Assembly (NCBI RefSeq): GCF_030445035.2
Contig: NC_080690.1
Coordinates: forward strand, 35,118,796 to 35,182,795
Reading direction: 5' to 3'
Origin: Dasypus novemcinctus
Lineage: Eukaryota > Chordata > Mammalia > Cingulata > Dasypodidae
Length of the DNA stretch: 64,000 nucleotides
Both the position numbers and the translations under genes were made by a program. How positions within the stretch are numbered: the first letter of the stretch is position 1; every line of letters starts with the position of its first letter. The notes beneath the pieces were generated by a model, which had not been told where the DNA came from, did no database searches, and saw only the letters and a list, made by a program, of their open reading frames with translations. This document shows, one piece after another, positions 63,501-64,000 of this stretch.

Positions 63501-64000
63501 ACAAAGACAGCAGAGAACAAGAGGGCGCAGGGAAAGGCGAGGAAGGGGCGCTGACTGGGCAGGTTCAACCATCCCCTGAGGGGGATCTCCCCATGGGGAC
63601 CACAGAGCGAGCATCCCACGCTCCCGCCTGCACGGCCAGGGCTCCCAGCTCCCAGAACCTTCTCCCCAGCCCGCCCCCACCCTGGGCACAGCCCCCCTGG
63701 CCCCACTACATACCAGGAGGAAAGCAGGACTGACAAACTTCCAGCACAGTCTCCAGTACAGGCCCGGCTTAAATCCCATCATCTGCTGGATGTCGTTGCT
63801 GAACCTGTCCACACCTGTGCACACACAGGGCCGGCCCATCTCAGCACCGCCACCCAACCCCGCACAGCAGGGCCAGGCCCCAGGGACCCGGGGCCTCCCG
63901 TGCTGCCCTCCTGCTCGGGATCCACCCCAGGGGGAGGGCAGCAGGGCAATGAGGCCAGACGCTGCAGCCAGGGAGCTGGGGGATACCTGGGGACAGGCAC
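56780..64000 (-). CDS. SLC6A2: Sodium-dependent noradrenaline transporter, 3' part of gene (partial)
   Basis: Plasma-membrane Na+/Cl- symporter that clears noradrenaline from synapses. Four coding exons, in transcript order, are 63714-63814, 63076-63243, 61468-61539 and 60520-60543, all with GT-AG borders on the minus strand. Together they encode about the last 120 residues: [13 protein letters not shown], the TM11 end with [19 protein letters not shown]12 ([18 protein letters not shown]), the cytosolic tail [13 protein letters not shown] and the end LQHWLAI. These match human NET (617 residues) closely, more so than the dopamine or serotonin transporters. The gene is convergent with CES1, with about 12 kb between their poly-A signals. 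The 5' part lies beyond the right edge. The stated span includes introns and the inferred 3'UTR. Confidence 0.94.
57325..57470 (-). mobile_element. MIR SINE inside the probable SLC6A2 3'UTR
   Basis: GATTTTACAGATGACAAATC, AGCCTAGAGAGGTGATGTCA, and CAGACCCAGGCCTGTGTGCC, then TTTAAATGCTGTGCTG, matching a complementary MIR, in the same sense as the SLC6A2 transcript. Confidence 0.65.
60520..60543 (-). CDS. SLC6A2: SLC6A2 last coding exon (LQHWLAI stop)
   Basis: Only 24 coding nt: Leu-Gln-His-Trp-Leu-Ala-Ile and TGA. The minus-strand acceptor is TTTCTCTGCAG. The seven residues are identical to the end of human NET, and the phase matches the previous exon, so this tiny terminal coding segment is secure. 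Confidence 0.93.
   Translation of the reverse strand: MQHWLAI
60544..61467 (-). other. SLC6A2: SLC6A2 last intron
   Basis: 924 bases between the last two coding exons. Holds MIR-like pieces at about 60690-60790, 60960-61060 and 61141-61240. GT-AG ends on the minus strand. Confidence 0.7.
61468..61539 (-). CDS. SLC6A2: SLC6A2 penultimate exon (cytosolic tail)
   Basis: 72 nt encoding [20 protein letters not shown], then RQFQ, in phase 0. Human has AQRDI where this has ARRDV. The acceptor is CTGTCACAG and the donor is GTGGGT. Confidence 0.94.
61540..63075 (-). other. SLC6A2: SLC6A2 intron before the tail exon
   Basis: 1.5 kb. Contains an L2 end at about 62265-62345 (CTGGCACATATTAGGCCCTC), an A-rich stretch at 62370-62540, and a minus MIR at about 62790-62945 (TGTGGAAACTGAGGCTC). 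No further exon was seen. Confidence 0.65.
63076..63243 (-). CDS. SLC6A2: SLC6A2 exon encoding TM11 end and TM12
   Basis: 168 nt, 56 codons, phase 0 at both ends. It encodes [20 protein letters not shown], then the tryptophan-rich start of TM12 ([15 protein letters not shown]) and [12 protein letters not shown]. It has the same length as the human exon. The donor is GTGGGT; the acceptor follows a long CT tract. Confidence 0.95.
63244..63713 (-). other. SLC6A2: SLC6A2 intron with long polypyrimidine tract in the sense direction
   Basis: 470 bases. From 63247 to about 63540 the plus strand is mostly purine (GA-rich), so the transcript has some 290 bases of CT-rich sequence immediately upstream of the TM12 exon acceptor. 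Confidence 0.7.
63714..63814 (-). CDS. SLC6A2: SLC6A2 exon encoding the IL5/TM11 region
   Basis: 101 nt that enter with two bases of a split Gly codon, then encode [20 protein letters not shown] and [13 protein letters not shown]. It corresponds to about residues 498-530 of human NET. The acceptor on the minus strand is TGTGTGCACAG; the donor is GTATGT. Confidence 0.94.

Noticed and set aside
62946-63857. 303-codon minus-strand frame spanning two SLC6A2 exons
   Set aside because: It crosses GT-AG borders in the wrong frame and reads the polypyrimidine intron as Ser/Pro/Leu repeats.

Overview
This is vertebrate nuclear DNA: genes are split by GT-AG introns and the window is dense in LINE, SINE, ERV and hAT remnants. 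The most telling lineage mark is a tRNA-headed SINE of about 400 bp, present as four near-complete or complete copies plus truncated ones. It has a tRNA-like head with A and B boxes, a G-rich stretch, and an (AAATA)n/poly-A tail, and matches what I know as the armadillo (Dasypus) DAS-SINE. A xenarthran-type MaLR LTR and other repeats I associate with armadillo support this. I infer a xenarthran, most likely Dasypus.

Layout. 1-17,520 is the upstream intergenic flank: a MaLR/ERVL-like element with two LTR copies and a tRNA-Leu-like primer site (462-2,703), a LINE-like repeat (about 3,940-5,560), L1M pieces, a gamma-type solo LTR (13,110-13,566), a MaLR LTR (14,790-15,251) and a DAS-SINE. I found no exon there. 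17,520-44,645 is one complete gene on the plus strand, the liver-type carboxylesterase CES1: a GC-box promoter, 14 coding exons that join in frame to a 566-residue protein with an intact catalytic triad, and a short 3'UTR with AATAAA. 44,650-56,780 is intergenic, with L1, SINE, MIR and MLT1-like repeats and a (CCCTTT)n tract; I saw no CES1 pseudogene copy in it. 56,780-64,000 is the 3' end of a convergent minus-strand gene, SLC6A2 (noradrenaline transporter): the last four coding exons and a probable 3.7-kb 3'UTR. The gene continues beyond the right edge.

The two genes do not form a pathway. CES1 hydrolyses esters in the ER lumen, while SLC6A2 is a plasma-membrane Na+/Cl- symporter. Their tail-to-tail order matches the CES1-SLC6A2 order known from human 16q12.2 and so is an old mammalian synteny. 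I saw no new multi-gene system. The most interesting points are local: a tandem NAGNAG acceptor at the CES1 signal-peptide junction, a non-standard HFDL ER-retrieval tail, and several well-delimited retroelements.
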